From Nemania diffusa (lineage: Eukaryota > Ascomycota > Sordariomycetes > Xylariales > Xylariaceae), in NCBI GenBank assembly GCA_038501195.1, contig JBBPUQ010000009.1, forward strand, positions 558,001-622,000: 64,000 bases of DNA. The letters are read 5' to 3'. A program made the position numbers and the translations under genes. Of the stretch, positions 9,298 through 20,984 are shown in pieces (the stretch's first letter is position 1; each line of letters starts with the position of its first letter). The notes below the pieces were generated by a model. It did no database searches. It had not been told where the DNA came from and was given only the letters and a program-made list of their open reading frames with translations.

Positions 9298-12200
9298 TCA
9301 CACCCCCTTCCCAACAGCCGTGTCCTCCCCATACACGATCCTCCTCAGCACCTCCCGCTCGCCGCTCTGCTCGCACATAGCGCGGAAGACACCCTTATCC
9401 CCGTCCTGGCCGCCCAGGCCCTCGCCGGCCTCCCAGAGCTCGCGGGGCGTGCCGTACTCGGCGACGCGGCCGTCGCTGAGCACGAGGATGCGGTCGAAGT
9501 CGGCGATGGTGCTGAGGCGGTGCGCGATGACGACGAGGGTGCTGTCGCCGAACTCCTCGCGGATGGAGCGCTGGATGAGCGCGTCGGTGGCCATGTCGAC
9601 GGCCGACGTCGCCTCGTCGAGCACCATGACCTTGGGCCGCGACACGATGGCGCGTGCGAGGCACAGCAGCTGCCGCTGCCCCTGCGACAGGTTGAGCCCG
9701 CCCTCCGAGATGGCGCTGGATAGTTTGCGGAAGATGTTGGTGTTCTTGCGGCTCGAGTCGCTTGGCGCTGCCGACACGGGTGTGCCGGGCGACGTGTCGG
9801 CCTCGGAGATTAGGTGCACGCGCGCCAGCGAGTCGAAGAGCTCTGCGTCCGTGTGGTTGTCGAACGGGTCGAGGTTCGAGCGGACCGTACCGCTAAAGAG
9901 CACAGGGTCTTGCGGGATGATGGCCAGCCGGCTGCGCAGGTCGTGCAGGCGGATCTTAGAGATGTCGAGGCCGTCGATGAGGATGCTGCCCGACTGGGCC
10001 TCGATGAAGCGAAATAGGGCGAGAGTTAGAGAAGATTTGCCAGCGCCTGTACGACCAATAACGCCCACGCGCTCATTCCTATTGACGGAGAAGTTGAGGC
10101 CCTTGAGCACTGGTGGAAGGTCATCGGCGTAGCTAACGACTAGGTCATTGACCTCGACGCGGCCTTCAGTAGGCCAGGCGGCGGGGGGTCGCACGCCAGT
10201 GAGGTCCTCTGTAGGAAGCTCCGTGTATTCCACGATACGCTCGGCTGCATTCATCTCAAGCTCGGCGTTGGCGTAGTGGCGGATCGTCCACATGATGTAA
10301 CCGGAGAATTCTAGCGCAAACGAGAGGGCAAAACCCGCGAGGGCGGAGTCCATATCTGGGCTAAGAAGGATGAAAAACGTGACGAAGGATGCGAAAAAGC
10401 TGCCGACCACGGACATGCGCCAGCCCATCCAGCGGTTGAACAGCCACAGGTGCCATGTGGTGACCGTCCAGTCGTCTAGTCTACGATACATGCGTTCAAT
10501 GTAGGTCTGCGACTTGCTGAATGATCGGATTGTCAGCACGCCCGTGAGCGCCGACCCGAATTGTTCGAAGACGGGTGATTTAGTAATAGACTCCATTCTC
10601 TTGACCGATCGAGCAGCGTGCAGGTACTGATTAGCAAACATGATTGAGATGCTGAGCAGAAGGAAAGCTAGGAAAATAATGACAGGCGATACGAATAGAC
10701 CAGCCACCACAACGCCAAGGAGGTTGAGGAAGGCGTTAGCAGCGAAGGCTACGGCGTAAGCAAGATGTGTATCTACTGAGTGGAAGTCGGCGGTGAATCG
10801 GTTGAGGATGCGTCCCACTGGGACGGTATCTAGCCATCGCAAGGGAGCTCGGAGTATGATGAAGTTAAGACGGGCGAATAGCTCTCTCGACGCTCGGATG
10901 GAGCCGGTAAATATGTAATACCATCGGATGGTAGAGAGAAACGAAGCGAAGACTGAGAGGGCAATGTAAACGCCTAGATAGAAACCAATGCCACGTTCCG
11001 GGCTGACAGGCACAGGCGCAGGTCCAGTTATGTGAACCATAGCAGTCTGTTGGAGCGTGTATTGGTATGCGTATGTTTGGGCATCTGCTGGCAATTGGGT
11101 CTTTTCATCCTCATAAATGCCCGTCCAGATACGAAGCCACCATGAGCGGCCGATTGTCAAGACCTGAACAACGAGGAACAAAAAGACAGCTCCGCTCCAG
11201 AATGGCCACGAACCACTGTACTTGAGATATGCAGAGTAGACCTTTATCTTGATCGCACCCTCTTCTTTCTTTTCTTCTTCGACGAATTTTCGAGGTTGAT
11301 TGGCTTTCGAAGGGACCCCGGTGAGAGGTTCCTCAACAGGTTCAATGTCGATTTGAGATACTTCTTCGGAATTGACTGCGGTCATCTCTTCTTCATCTCG
11401 AAGAACTTGTTCGAGCCGAATCTCTTCCTCTCCTTGCTCGTGACTTTTGATTTGCTCCAGAGTTCCCGTTTCCTCCAATTCCGATAATAGCCCAGCGTTG
11501 AGAACACGTCCTTCTCCAAGTTCTATCAGGTATTTTGTCTTTGACTCACATAGAGCAACGTGGTGAGTGACTAATATGCGAGTTCGTCCCACGCCAAGCT
11601 CCCCGTTAAGACATTTCTCGAAAATGTGCCGACCGACGTGGGCATCGACAGCACTGAATATGTCGTCTAGTACTAGTATGCCAGCGCGGGAGTAGATGGC
11701 TCGTGCAAGTCTACATTACTATTAGCATTCGCCTATAATAACCAGATTGAGGAAGGTGATGTAGAATGATTCTTCACGCTCGTTGCTCCTTATATTTGAC
11801 AGGATTTTAGCAGGCAAACTTACGTGATTCGCCACTTCTGGCCACCGCTCAGATTAATCCCGTTAGCGCCAATCTCGGTTTCATCTCCGTCAGAGAACAT
11901 TTCGATATCTTTTGTTAGAGCACAGACTTCAGTAGTCTTTCTATACCTATGCTCATCGAATGGCAGGCCGAATAAAATATTGTCCTTAACCGTCGCGTTT
12001 TCGATCCATGGGATTTGTGCAACGTATGCAACAGCTCCCGGAATAATCCAATTCGCTTTATTCGCTTTGCTGTCATGGCGTTCGTGAAGGGGAGGCGATC
12101 GGGGCTTGGAAATTGTGCCAGACAGAAGGTCAACTTCACCCAGAATAGCGGCGAGCATTAGAGATTTTCCGCTCCCAGTTTTGCCAGAGATAACAGATAA

Positions 12201-14223
12201 CTCCCCCTTTGGAAATTTGACGTCAATGTGTCTTAAGATAAACCGGTCAGGGTCTTCTTCACTGTTAGCCGCATTGGTGTCGGAGGGCCAGGCAATTGAG
12301 GCATTGTCAAACGAAATCTCATCCGCTTCTTGTGTGATTTCGGATATTTCAGCTCCTTGCAAGTAATCGTCAATCCGCTTAATAGACACCCAGGCATCAA
12401 GGAGATCAGTTGTCAACTCGGGGATGATCGACAGAGTGAGCTCCAGCGCTTTAAAGACACTAAGACTCACAAAGGCGACGGAGGGAATGAGCGAGCCATG
12501 CAATGCGGCGTAGACGGCGAGAGACACGGCAGCGAGCAAAATTGGACTCGTGATCCAGCAGGCGAAGAGCATGACATCGTACCTGAAAGCATCCCAGACG
12601 CATGTTAGCTCCCTTTCTCTGACTGCCCCAATTTTCTTTTCCCATTGAGGCTCAAGAGCGGAGAACTTGATCTGGCGAATTCCCTGGAGAGCTTCAGAAA
12701 CAATTCCCATCTTTTCGTCGCGAACATGCATCAACCTGTCCTGCGCATCGGAGTATAGCTTGGAGAAATAGATATTAATAGGCGTCACCACGAGCATAGT
12801 ACCGAAGCCTGCCACCAGTGATTTCCAGCCTAGGAGGTCGAGGAGAAATACAAGCGAAACGATTAGCTTGAAGAGGGACGAAGGGAAAATCCAGTTGAAA
12901 TTCGCAAAGTCGGAAACGCGCTTCGCATCAACGCCGATCAAGTTCACAGTGCTCTGCTTGCTCTTGTTGAGTACCTCGGCCTCATTTTCGCTGCTCTCTT
13001 CAACCTCGGGCTGCGCAGTATGTCCCTCTGGCGCAGTCTCGGGCTGGTCCGTAGAAACTGCTGACGTCTTTTTCTTGTTTGCCTCCTTCACATCTTTCCG
13101 TCTCATGGCCTTCTGGAAAATGAGAGCTGATAGTTGGGCGCGAATCGGTATACATATGTCCGCCCAGGAAAGCCAGAAAAGAAGTGTTTCGATCCATGAC
13201 TGAACAAGGATTACCACCATCAGCCAGACGGCCCACATCCAACCTTCATAGCCAATACGCTCGCGACCCTGCCGTTGCTCGAGAAGATGTAGGAGCTGCA
13301 GTACAACCCACTGCGGTGCGAAATTTAGTATAGCGGCCCCCAGGCTCATAGCCCATTGTAACGCAAACGCCCATTTATGCGCCAAGATAACTGAAATCCA
13401 GAGCGGGTGCTTGAAGTTATGAGTTTCCCACTCGGCTGTGGCGTCTTTAGATCTCGCGATGTGATTGGGTCTGGGTAGGTCAGACAAATCGAGGTTTTTC
13501 TTCTTCGTTGCCAGACCCAGGACACTGGATGTCCAGCTCCAATTGTATCTACTCCATGCCGAGACTGTGTATAGCCGATCGACAAGTTCGCCGTCATAGA
13601 AAACGTCAGGTCGTCGAGGAATCGTCACGCTTGCAAAACCTAGGCACAAAACAGTTACAATCTCGGCAACGCGGATAGCGAAAATTAAACCATCGTGCTT
13701 CCACAGGCGGACGACGACGAGGTTGTCCTGGAACGCCAAGACACAGGCCACTGCTATGCAAGAGGCCATGGAATATATCCCTAGGTTGTATGCGTCTACC
13801 GAGTTTCGGCTGGCCGTGATACAAACAGCCTGAAAAGTCAAGAGTGCCTGCCAAACCATGTAAGCCTATTGGTGGTCATCATTCCTTGATATGTTTACTT
13901 ACCCAACCTGGCACAACCAGCCAATTCTCTAGAAATAATCCATCTCCTTGGCCTCGAGGACTCAAGGTCGAAATAACAGCGGTCGCGATAGAGATGCAGA
14001 GTCCGATTACCGATAACACCAATATTGAGGCCTTGGGAAGCTTGTTGCTGAAGGCCTTGACGGCCTCTTCAGTGCTTTGGCCATCCTTGTCTTCGTAGCT
14101 GTCAGTCTTCGGGGTTCGGTTGCGTATATGTTTATTGAGATGTATGATTGCCGGAATTGAAAATGCTGCAACTATCCCCAGGGCTAGGCCCGAAGATGCG
14201 AGCAATGCTTTATCGTCAGGCAT
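9298..14223 (-). CDS. ABCC/MRP-type full ABC transporter
   Basis: Three exons: 14223-13903, 13847-11824 and 11710-9298, giving 1585 residues in phase. The first intron (55 nt) has GTAAGT, CTTAC and CAG; an alternative TAG acceptor 18 nt earlier would make an implausible 37 nt intron. The second (113 nt) has GTAAGT and TAG and falls just after LSGGQKWRI. The order is TMD0-like N-terminal helices, TMD1, NBD1 (Walker A GKTGSGKS about 662, LSGGQ about 773, ILVLDD), linker, TMD2, NBD2 (Walker A GRTGAGKS about 1334, LSQGQ about 1456, VMVLDE about 1476). The extra N-terminal helices and length fit the vacuolar Ybt1/Bpt1-like ABCC class that moves glutathione or other organic-anion conjugates; the exact substrate cannot be read. 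NBD1 has Asp where the catalytic Glu normally sits, the usual ABCC asymmetry. The last 700 bp are much richer in GC than the rest. Confidence 0.93.
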
Positions 14224-17200
14224 GGTGGACAGATGCACTTGGATTATGCACAATGCAGAGCGCTTTGATTGTGTGACGCCAGGCCAATATTCTGGATCCG
14301 AGGGGTGCCTGGTCTGAGCGGGCCGAAGCTACCCTTATAAGACACTCTCGGGAAATCGATGGCGTCTGGAATTCTCGAGAAGTATGCTGTTTAACTAGAT
14401 AGCTATTTGCAATGGTGGGCCATTGGAAATGCGAGGCGTCTCGCAAGACAATCGCCCTGACTAGCAACGACAACTAATACTGAGGCTTCACAGATAGTCA
14501 GATTACGTAGTGTAAAAGGCGTGACCAGAAGGGGCAGTAAACACTAACTGCAGGGCGGCATGAATCACAGGTCAGTGACGCATACGTGAACATGGGCATC
14601 AGCACAGGCAAAGGATATGGCTTTTCGAGATTTTAAGAGAAACAAAAAAAAAAGCTAACAATGGGTGAATACTTGGTTAATGATGGGCGCTGGTCGCCGA
14701 TTGACTCATAGTGTGGACTAACAATGCGGGCACTGGGGGGGAGCTGCTCGTAGGATTTAAATTATATCCATCGATCAATCAGAGGGCGTGTTCAGCCTCG
14801 AACTTGCCACAATTGGTTTGCCAAGCAGTTAACGTTCCAATGTATCGGATCCAAGATAGGAAATCTCAGCTTCGACATGCAGGCGATGTGGGCACTGTCG
14901 TCTGCGTCACAGGGATGTGTTGCAGGGTTTATTGGGGCAGCATTCAGGGGTCGATTGATTGGTCCAAATTCTGACCAGACGCCCGTAGCGTGCTGTAGGT
15001 AAGGTATGTACAGAAAGTCTGGGGGGCTGGTTGTAGGTAATGGTTGTTCAACAGAACTACCTATCTAGATAATACTGTATAGAACACTGTACAGTGCTAT
15101 GACACTGTGGCCACAGTCTAATAGTTTCTGTGTAGCGCGGCTCGTAATTCGACCGAAAGGCAAAATTAACCAGGCTGAAATGTCCCTCTGTAAAATGGAC
15201 TGTGGCAAAACATATCCATATCTTAAGGTAAAAAAGCAAAAACCAAGGAGGTATGAATCATGATGAGTGGGGATGACAGGTATCTAGATAGCTGTAGTCA
15301 GTTGCGGTAGGTTATGACACTTGAATTCCAATAGGTAGGTGGGAAGAAGGCCCCATACCCACTAATATAGTGCTGATACGGCATACGAAGCAAGCAAGAT
15401 GAAGGAAACATCGAAAACAGCTCCGCACATCGCCCGTCTCACATGGTATGCTACCGACCACAAGTATATATGTATTCGTACGTCAAGGTTGGTAGGACTG
15501 CAGTACACTACTGTACTGAATTGAATTAAATCTACCTACATGCTGGTAGCGAGAAGCGCTAGATCTGCCTAACCCGCATATTGTTGGGTAGGTAACGTCG
15601 TAGATAGGTCGATATATACGTAGGTATAGGTAGATAGTGTAAGTTAGCCACGGCGATATGTACGTAGGTATGTAACTGCTTGAGATTGTACATGCGACAA
15701 GATGCAAGATTGCACTGCTACAAGACTCAACCGCTCAGTCCTTGGCGGCTTATCATCAGCACTATGCACTTAGCTAGATAGCATGTACAACAGAATATTT
15801 GGCCGACGGTGGATATGTAGTAGGTATACGGGAATTAGGGAGCACGCGCTCTAATAAAATGAGGTCTTACACTCATAACTGCCACAGTGGATAGTGACAG
15901 CAGCCAATGACCACGCTTCCCCTAGCAAAGACAAGACCGAAAGAGCCTAAGAGAAGAAAGCAACCAACTCGTACATAGTCATCACTCATTACCTACAAGG
16001 CCAGGAGAATAACAGCCTATAGCTATGATTGGGAAGTTCACTATGGATGGCTATCTTGAGTTGTTAGACATATGATAAAAAATGGGAGCTAAATAACTAA
16101 GTAATTAGCATGCAACGGATATGAGATTATTAATAAGGACAGAATCTATTCTGTACCTCGTAATACATAGACAACAGTATACCAGATATTAGATACCTTA
16201 GGCGCCTACTTACCTGTTACCCAGGTACAATACCTGAGCCCTTCTTAGACGAATAATCGATCGCCCTCGGAAAGCGATCATCTTGGTTCGGCGATACGTT
16301 CGTCAGCATCATACCATGCCTATCTAGTCTAGGATCAATACACAACAGGTAACTAGACTAGACCGTCCTGAACCCGGGTAGGGGAGTACCGTTGATAATG
16401 TAAATATGCGTAGGCACCAAGCTGCCCGTTATCAAAGACGGTTCAGAGTAGTTGATTTGCTGCATAAGAGCAAACGTCTCATGCATCAATTCCTACCCCA
16501 ATTAGTGCCCACCCCTACGAAGAACAAGTTGGCGATCCGCTCCCTGTTGTTGCAGTACAGTATTGGAAGTCTAGAATAGTCATGCAACCAGGCAACCGGG
16601 GCGGATTGTACATTACCGGTAGATGATATATGGTATGCATACTACATACGCACCTACGCAGTATGGAGATATATAATACTACCAGGTATGCATCGCAAGG
16701 AACCTAGGGATTCTGTACTTGTGTACACCGCCCTCCCATGAGGCATATAAGCATCGCAAGGATATATCCGCCAGTTAAATACTCCAAACCGGGTGGCCGA
16801 TGCGAGGACGCATGTATAAACTGCGGTGAGTGGCTATATGTTACATGAGAAGTTATGGAACTGGGTGTTATTACTCAACGGGAATCACGAGACGATATCT
16901 AATATGTGGCATGAGGGGCCTAATATCCGAAGACAAGAGAACAACCTAGATAGACGGGCGCAAGGGCGTAGAGAAAGAAGGAAGGAAGCGTTCAAGGAGC
17001 TTGTCTGCTTGGTGGGGTTCCGAGAGAATGCCCGATTTACAAGGCATGTATGTGGTGGGTAGGTAGTAAAGAGGATGCCATTTCGGATAGTTCGGTTTGG
17101 CCATCGTGATCGCCAACCACCAATCCCACTCTAGTGATGCGATTGATGTTAGACTGAAACATTGCACTCAACTTGCCGGTGCATGTAGCTTAAGCGGGTT

Positions 17201-18758
17201 CGGCCCAGCGAATCGGTAGAACAAGCCAGTGGCAGTTCGAGTGTGTGTTCTATACGTAGTTTCTGTGAGCCACTGAGTGGTTGGATAGTGCCGTATCAGG
17301 TGTTGCTTGTGATAAGTACCAAGTAGCCCTCGTGGCCAAGACTGCTGCCGCGATTTGTACCAATCAAAAGCGCCTTAAATGCCTTATAAGAGAGGATCTT
17401 CTTGCTCCTGCGCGGGTCGAAGTGGTTTGCATTCCTGGTTGATGGCTAAACCTGAAGCCCGGGCCATGTATCATACGTGCGACGCCGAGGTTTGAGAATA
17501 ATGTTACAACTGCTCTGCTTACAATGGATTTCCTGTGATTGAACTATGTTGGCCTTAGGTAACTAACAGCCAGTAACATAGTACTACCTAAAACGTTCAT
17601 CGAAGAAGGTAACACCAATGACGGGGAGATTACAGGCATTGGGTACGATGGCCACCTATCGGTCTTGCTCAAAAGTATACTGCGTATAGGTTATACAAGC
17701 TCAGAGAAGAGTCACAATTCCAATTGGTAACAGGCGGTTCTAGGAGGCAGGTATGGTAAGTAAGACAAGCTCTAGCTTTGCAGCAAGCAGTACAGGTGGC
17801 GGCGGCAGCGACACGGTCAAGAGGTGCTAGGCAGGTATAGCCTGCCCGTAGTTAATGAGTAGCCTCACACGCTGATTGGTCAGAACGCGGTCGAACGCGC
17901 CCCGTTGCTTCCCCTCGTGCCCCAATGCTCCCGCTGGAATAGCACCGCTCCTGAAGCACGGGCACTGCTTAGCTTCAACATCCGATGCAAGATAGATTAG
18001 GTAAAGAATGGCGGTTTCACCTATCTACTTTTCTCTAGGTATCCTAGCTCCCTAGGACACCACCTAAGCTACCTACCGCCTTAACTACACCTCTACTTGC
18101 TAGACAACATCTTCTTCCAACAGAAAGACCATCAACAAACGAGCCCGAAAAGGCCAATTCCCTTCATTTCTTGTCGCCTGCCCACCTTCCATAGCGTCCA
18201 TTATCCTCAGACTATCCTCCGCCTCCAGCGTCGTCTATACACAGTTCCAGCCTCGTAATAAATCAAGCTCCTACCCTCTCAAGTGGTCCCGCACCTGCAC
18301 CTCTGAAATCGACAACAACGCCGCCTCGTCGTCTACCAATCTGCTCGACATCTCAAAGTCCAACAGTGCGGCTGTAGCAAAGCACCCGCTCAAACCTGCG
18401 TTGTGCCAAGCATTGCATTTCCAGGTTGCCAATCTGTCTGCCTCGTTTTTGCCCTGTTCTTCCACGGAAAGACAACAGACAACACTAGGCCACAGACCTT
18501 ACTTTATATCACATTTCCATTTCTTACTTGAATTACCTACCTACGTTTTGGTTGGCGGCAAGCTCTAGCACCTCGACTTAGTTTCATAAGCATACGAGCG
18601 ACCTCTATCTCCCCTTGGCCGAAGTCAACTCGACTACACTCGTCCAGCCGTTGACCCTCCTCATTATAACTGCCGAGTCTTCGGCCTCTCAATCTCGAAC
18701 CCCTCGCCACATCAAACCTCCAATCGCTCATGCCTACGTCTTGTGAGGCGCCGTCACC
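14224..18758. other. 4.5 kb gene-poor region upstream of Cac2
   Basis: This holds the promoter of the ABC transporter on the left and the long pyrimidine-rich 5' flank of Cac2 on the right (about 18010-18750, many CTACC/CCTCC runs). Between them are scattered TAGGTA/TACCTA repeats (for example 15590-15670) and two adjacent 12 bp palindromes at 15085-15096 and 15105-15116. Short frames such as 16826-17062 show no domain or homology I recognise. I see no RNA gene. Confidence 0.5.
15085..15116. repeat. Pair of 12 bp palindromes
   Basis: CACTGTACAGTG (15085-15096) and CTGTGGCCACAG (15105-15116) are both perfect palindromes only 8 bp apart. They share the half-site element CTGT/ACAG. They could be dimeric regulator sites or chance; they lie roughly 0.9 kb upstream of the ABC transporter start. 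Confidence 0.35.
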
Positions 18759-20984
18759 ATGAAGTCGACTCCCCTCATCATCAATTGGCATGAGAAGAAT
18801 GCGCCGATCTACTCGGCCCACTTCGAGCCACACGGCAAAGGGAGACTGGCGACAGGGGGGGGAGACAACAGTGTCCGCATCTGGAAAGTCGACGGCGAGG
18901 GAGAGGACCGTCGAGTTGAATATTTGTCTACGCTAGCAAAACACTCCCAAGCCGTCAACGTCGTTCGCTGGGCCCCGAAGGGCGAGACCCTCGCATCCGC
19001 TGGCGACGATGGGAACGTGATATTATGGGTTCCTTCCGAGACTCACCACCCAACTACATTTGGCAATGAGGGAATCGAAGACAAGGAGACATGGCGAGCG
19101 AAACAGATGTTCCGTCCTACGGGGTCCGAAATATATGACCTTGCATGGTCGCCCGATGCAACTTACTTCATTATTGGTAGTATGGATAATGTAGCTCGCA
19201 TTTATAACGCCGGTACCGGTAGGTTTCTCTATCTTGTTCTTGAGTCTAGTAGATACTAACAATTCCTAGGCGTGCTCGTTCGTCAAATCGCTGAACACAG
19301 CCATTATGTCCAAGGTGTTACTTGGGACCCCTTGAACGAATATATTGCGACTCAATCCTCTGATAGATCGGTCCATATATACTCCCTAAAAACAAAGGAC
19401 GGCCAATACACATTAACAAGCCATGCTACTGAGACGCCGAAAGTGGCCAGTCACGCCAAAATGGATATGCCTCCCCGTCGCATCTCATCCAACAGTCCGG
19501 CGCCGCCAGATCTGAATTACCGCGCCCAGCTTGCAGCTGTGGATACTCCATCCGCATCCATTGGCTCTCCAGTGCTATCAGCGCCAGGAACGCCGCAGTC
19601 TGTACCCTTACCGATGAACCCACCTAGTGTAGTCAGTCATAGCAGACGGTCTTCGTTTTCTTCTCGCCGATCCGTGTCACCAGCGCCATCGTTGCCACTT
19701 CCTGCAGTAATGCCTATGGCAGCTGAAGCTTCTCCAAAACCAGGCTATAGCAACAGTATTGGGATGAGAAATGCGAACCTCTACGCCAATGAGACGCTGA
19801 CGTCCTTCTTCAGGCGCCTAACATTCACCCCAGATGGCAGTCTTCTACTTACACCTGCCGGACAGTACCAAGTCCAATACCAAGCAGATGGCCTCAAACC
19901 CACGTTTGAAGTGACGAACACCGTCTACATCTATACACGAGGCGGTATCAACAAACCTCCTATTGCTCATTTGCCAGGCCATAAAAAGCCTTCTGTTGCT
20001 GTCCGATGCTCACCCATCGCTTACACCCTCCGACAGAGCCCCCCCGTCACCCAACACATCACGATAGATACCTCATCAGCTGAAGATCCCATTCCAGCAC
20101 TCCCTGAGCCGATATCTAAACCATCTCCGGCGATCATGGATCCGCCTCCACCACCAACCTCTGATGCTGACAAGTCAGCGTCATCAAAGACCCCGAGCAT
20201 AGAAACAAATGCGTCTACACCTGGTCCTAAACCCACTTTTGCGCTACCATACCGAATGGTTTATGCCGTGGCGACTCAGGACGCAGTTCTTCTCTACGAT
20301 ACCCAGCAGACGACTCCTATATGCGTAGTTAGTAACTTGCACCTTGCTACATTCACAGATTTGACTTGGTAAGAGCGCCTTTTCCATAGCTTGTCGCATT
20401 TCTAACAGTTTACTAGGTCAAGTGATGGATCGACGCTACTGATCTCGTCCTCGGATGGCTTCTGCTCGACCCTCTCATTCGAACCAGGCGAGCTAGGCCA
20501 AAAATATGAGGGTGAATGGGTCAGTGGTAAGAACGCTTCAGCGATGGCAGCCGGTGGTAGCTCAAATCAGGCAACCCCATTACCAACTCCAACCTCAATC
20601 TTTGCACCTCCCTCCCCTTTCCCCGGCCATCAGCATCGAAATTCGGCCACTTCGTTTCCAGCTCCATCACCTCCGCCAACGGCATCCTTTGTAAACGTAC
20701 GACCCCCATCACCTACACGATCCAACTCGGCGTCGTCGGTGGCCACTCAAATTTCCGTCATGAACAATCCGCCTCTCATCGGCGGAAGCGTGCCCAGCAT
20801 CACGGCCACGAATTCAGGCAAAGTAACGGGCATTCCCATTACCACCCCACCAGAGACACCAGGTAGCGCTAATATCGCAGCCGGTATCAAGAGAGACGCA
20901 ATGGAGAACGAAAGAGACGATACGGGTACTCAACCAAAGAAACGTAGGATAGCTCCAACGCTGGTAACTGAGCCAAAACCATGA
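18759..20984 (+). CDS. cac2: Chromatin assembly factor 1 subunit B (Cac2/p60), WD40 protein
   Basis: Three exons: 18759-19218, 19270-20368 and 20417-20984, giving 708 residues. Intron 1 (51 nt) has GTAGGT, a perfect TACTAAC and CTAG; intron 2 (48 nt) has GTAAGA, TCTAAC and TAG. WD40 blades are visible: LATGGGDNSVRIWKV, HSQAVNVVRWAPKGETLAS, SEIYDLAWSPDATYFIIGS, HSHYVQGVTWDPLNEYIAT and FTDLTWSSDGSTLLISSSDG. The N-terminus (KSTPLIINWHEKNAPIYSAH) and the C-terminal Ser/Pro-rich disordered tail ending in a KKRR basic patch match the CAF-1 middle subunit rather than the longer HIRA/Hir1. CAF-1 deposits H3-H4 behind replication forks with the large subunit and the p48-type WD40 subunit, neither of which is in this window. 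The long Ser/Pro-rich insert between blades 4 and 5 is typical of filamentous fungi. Confidence 0.93.

Noticed and set aside
13848..13902. 37 nt version of the first ABC transporter intron
   Set aside because: Shorter than usual fungal introns; the CAG acceptor 18 nt further on keeps the frame and has a CTTAC branch point at a normal distance.
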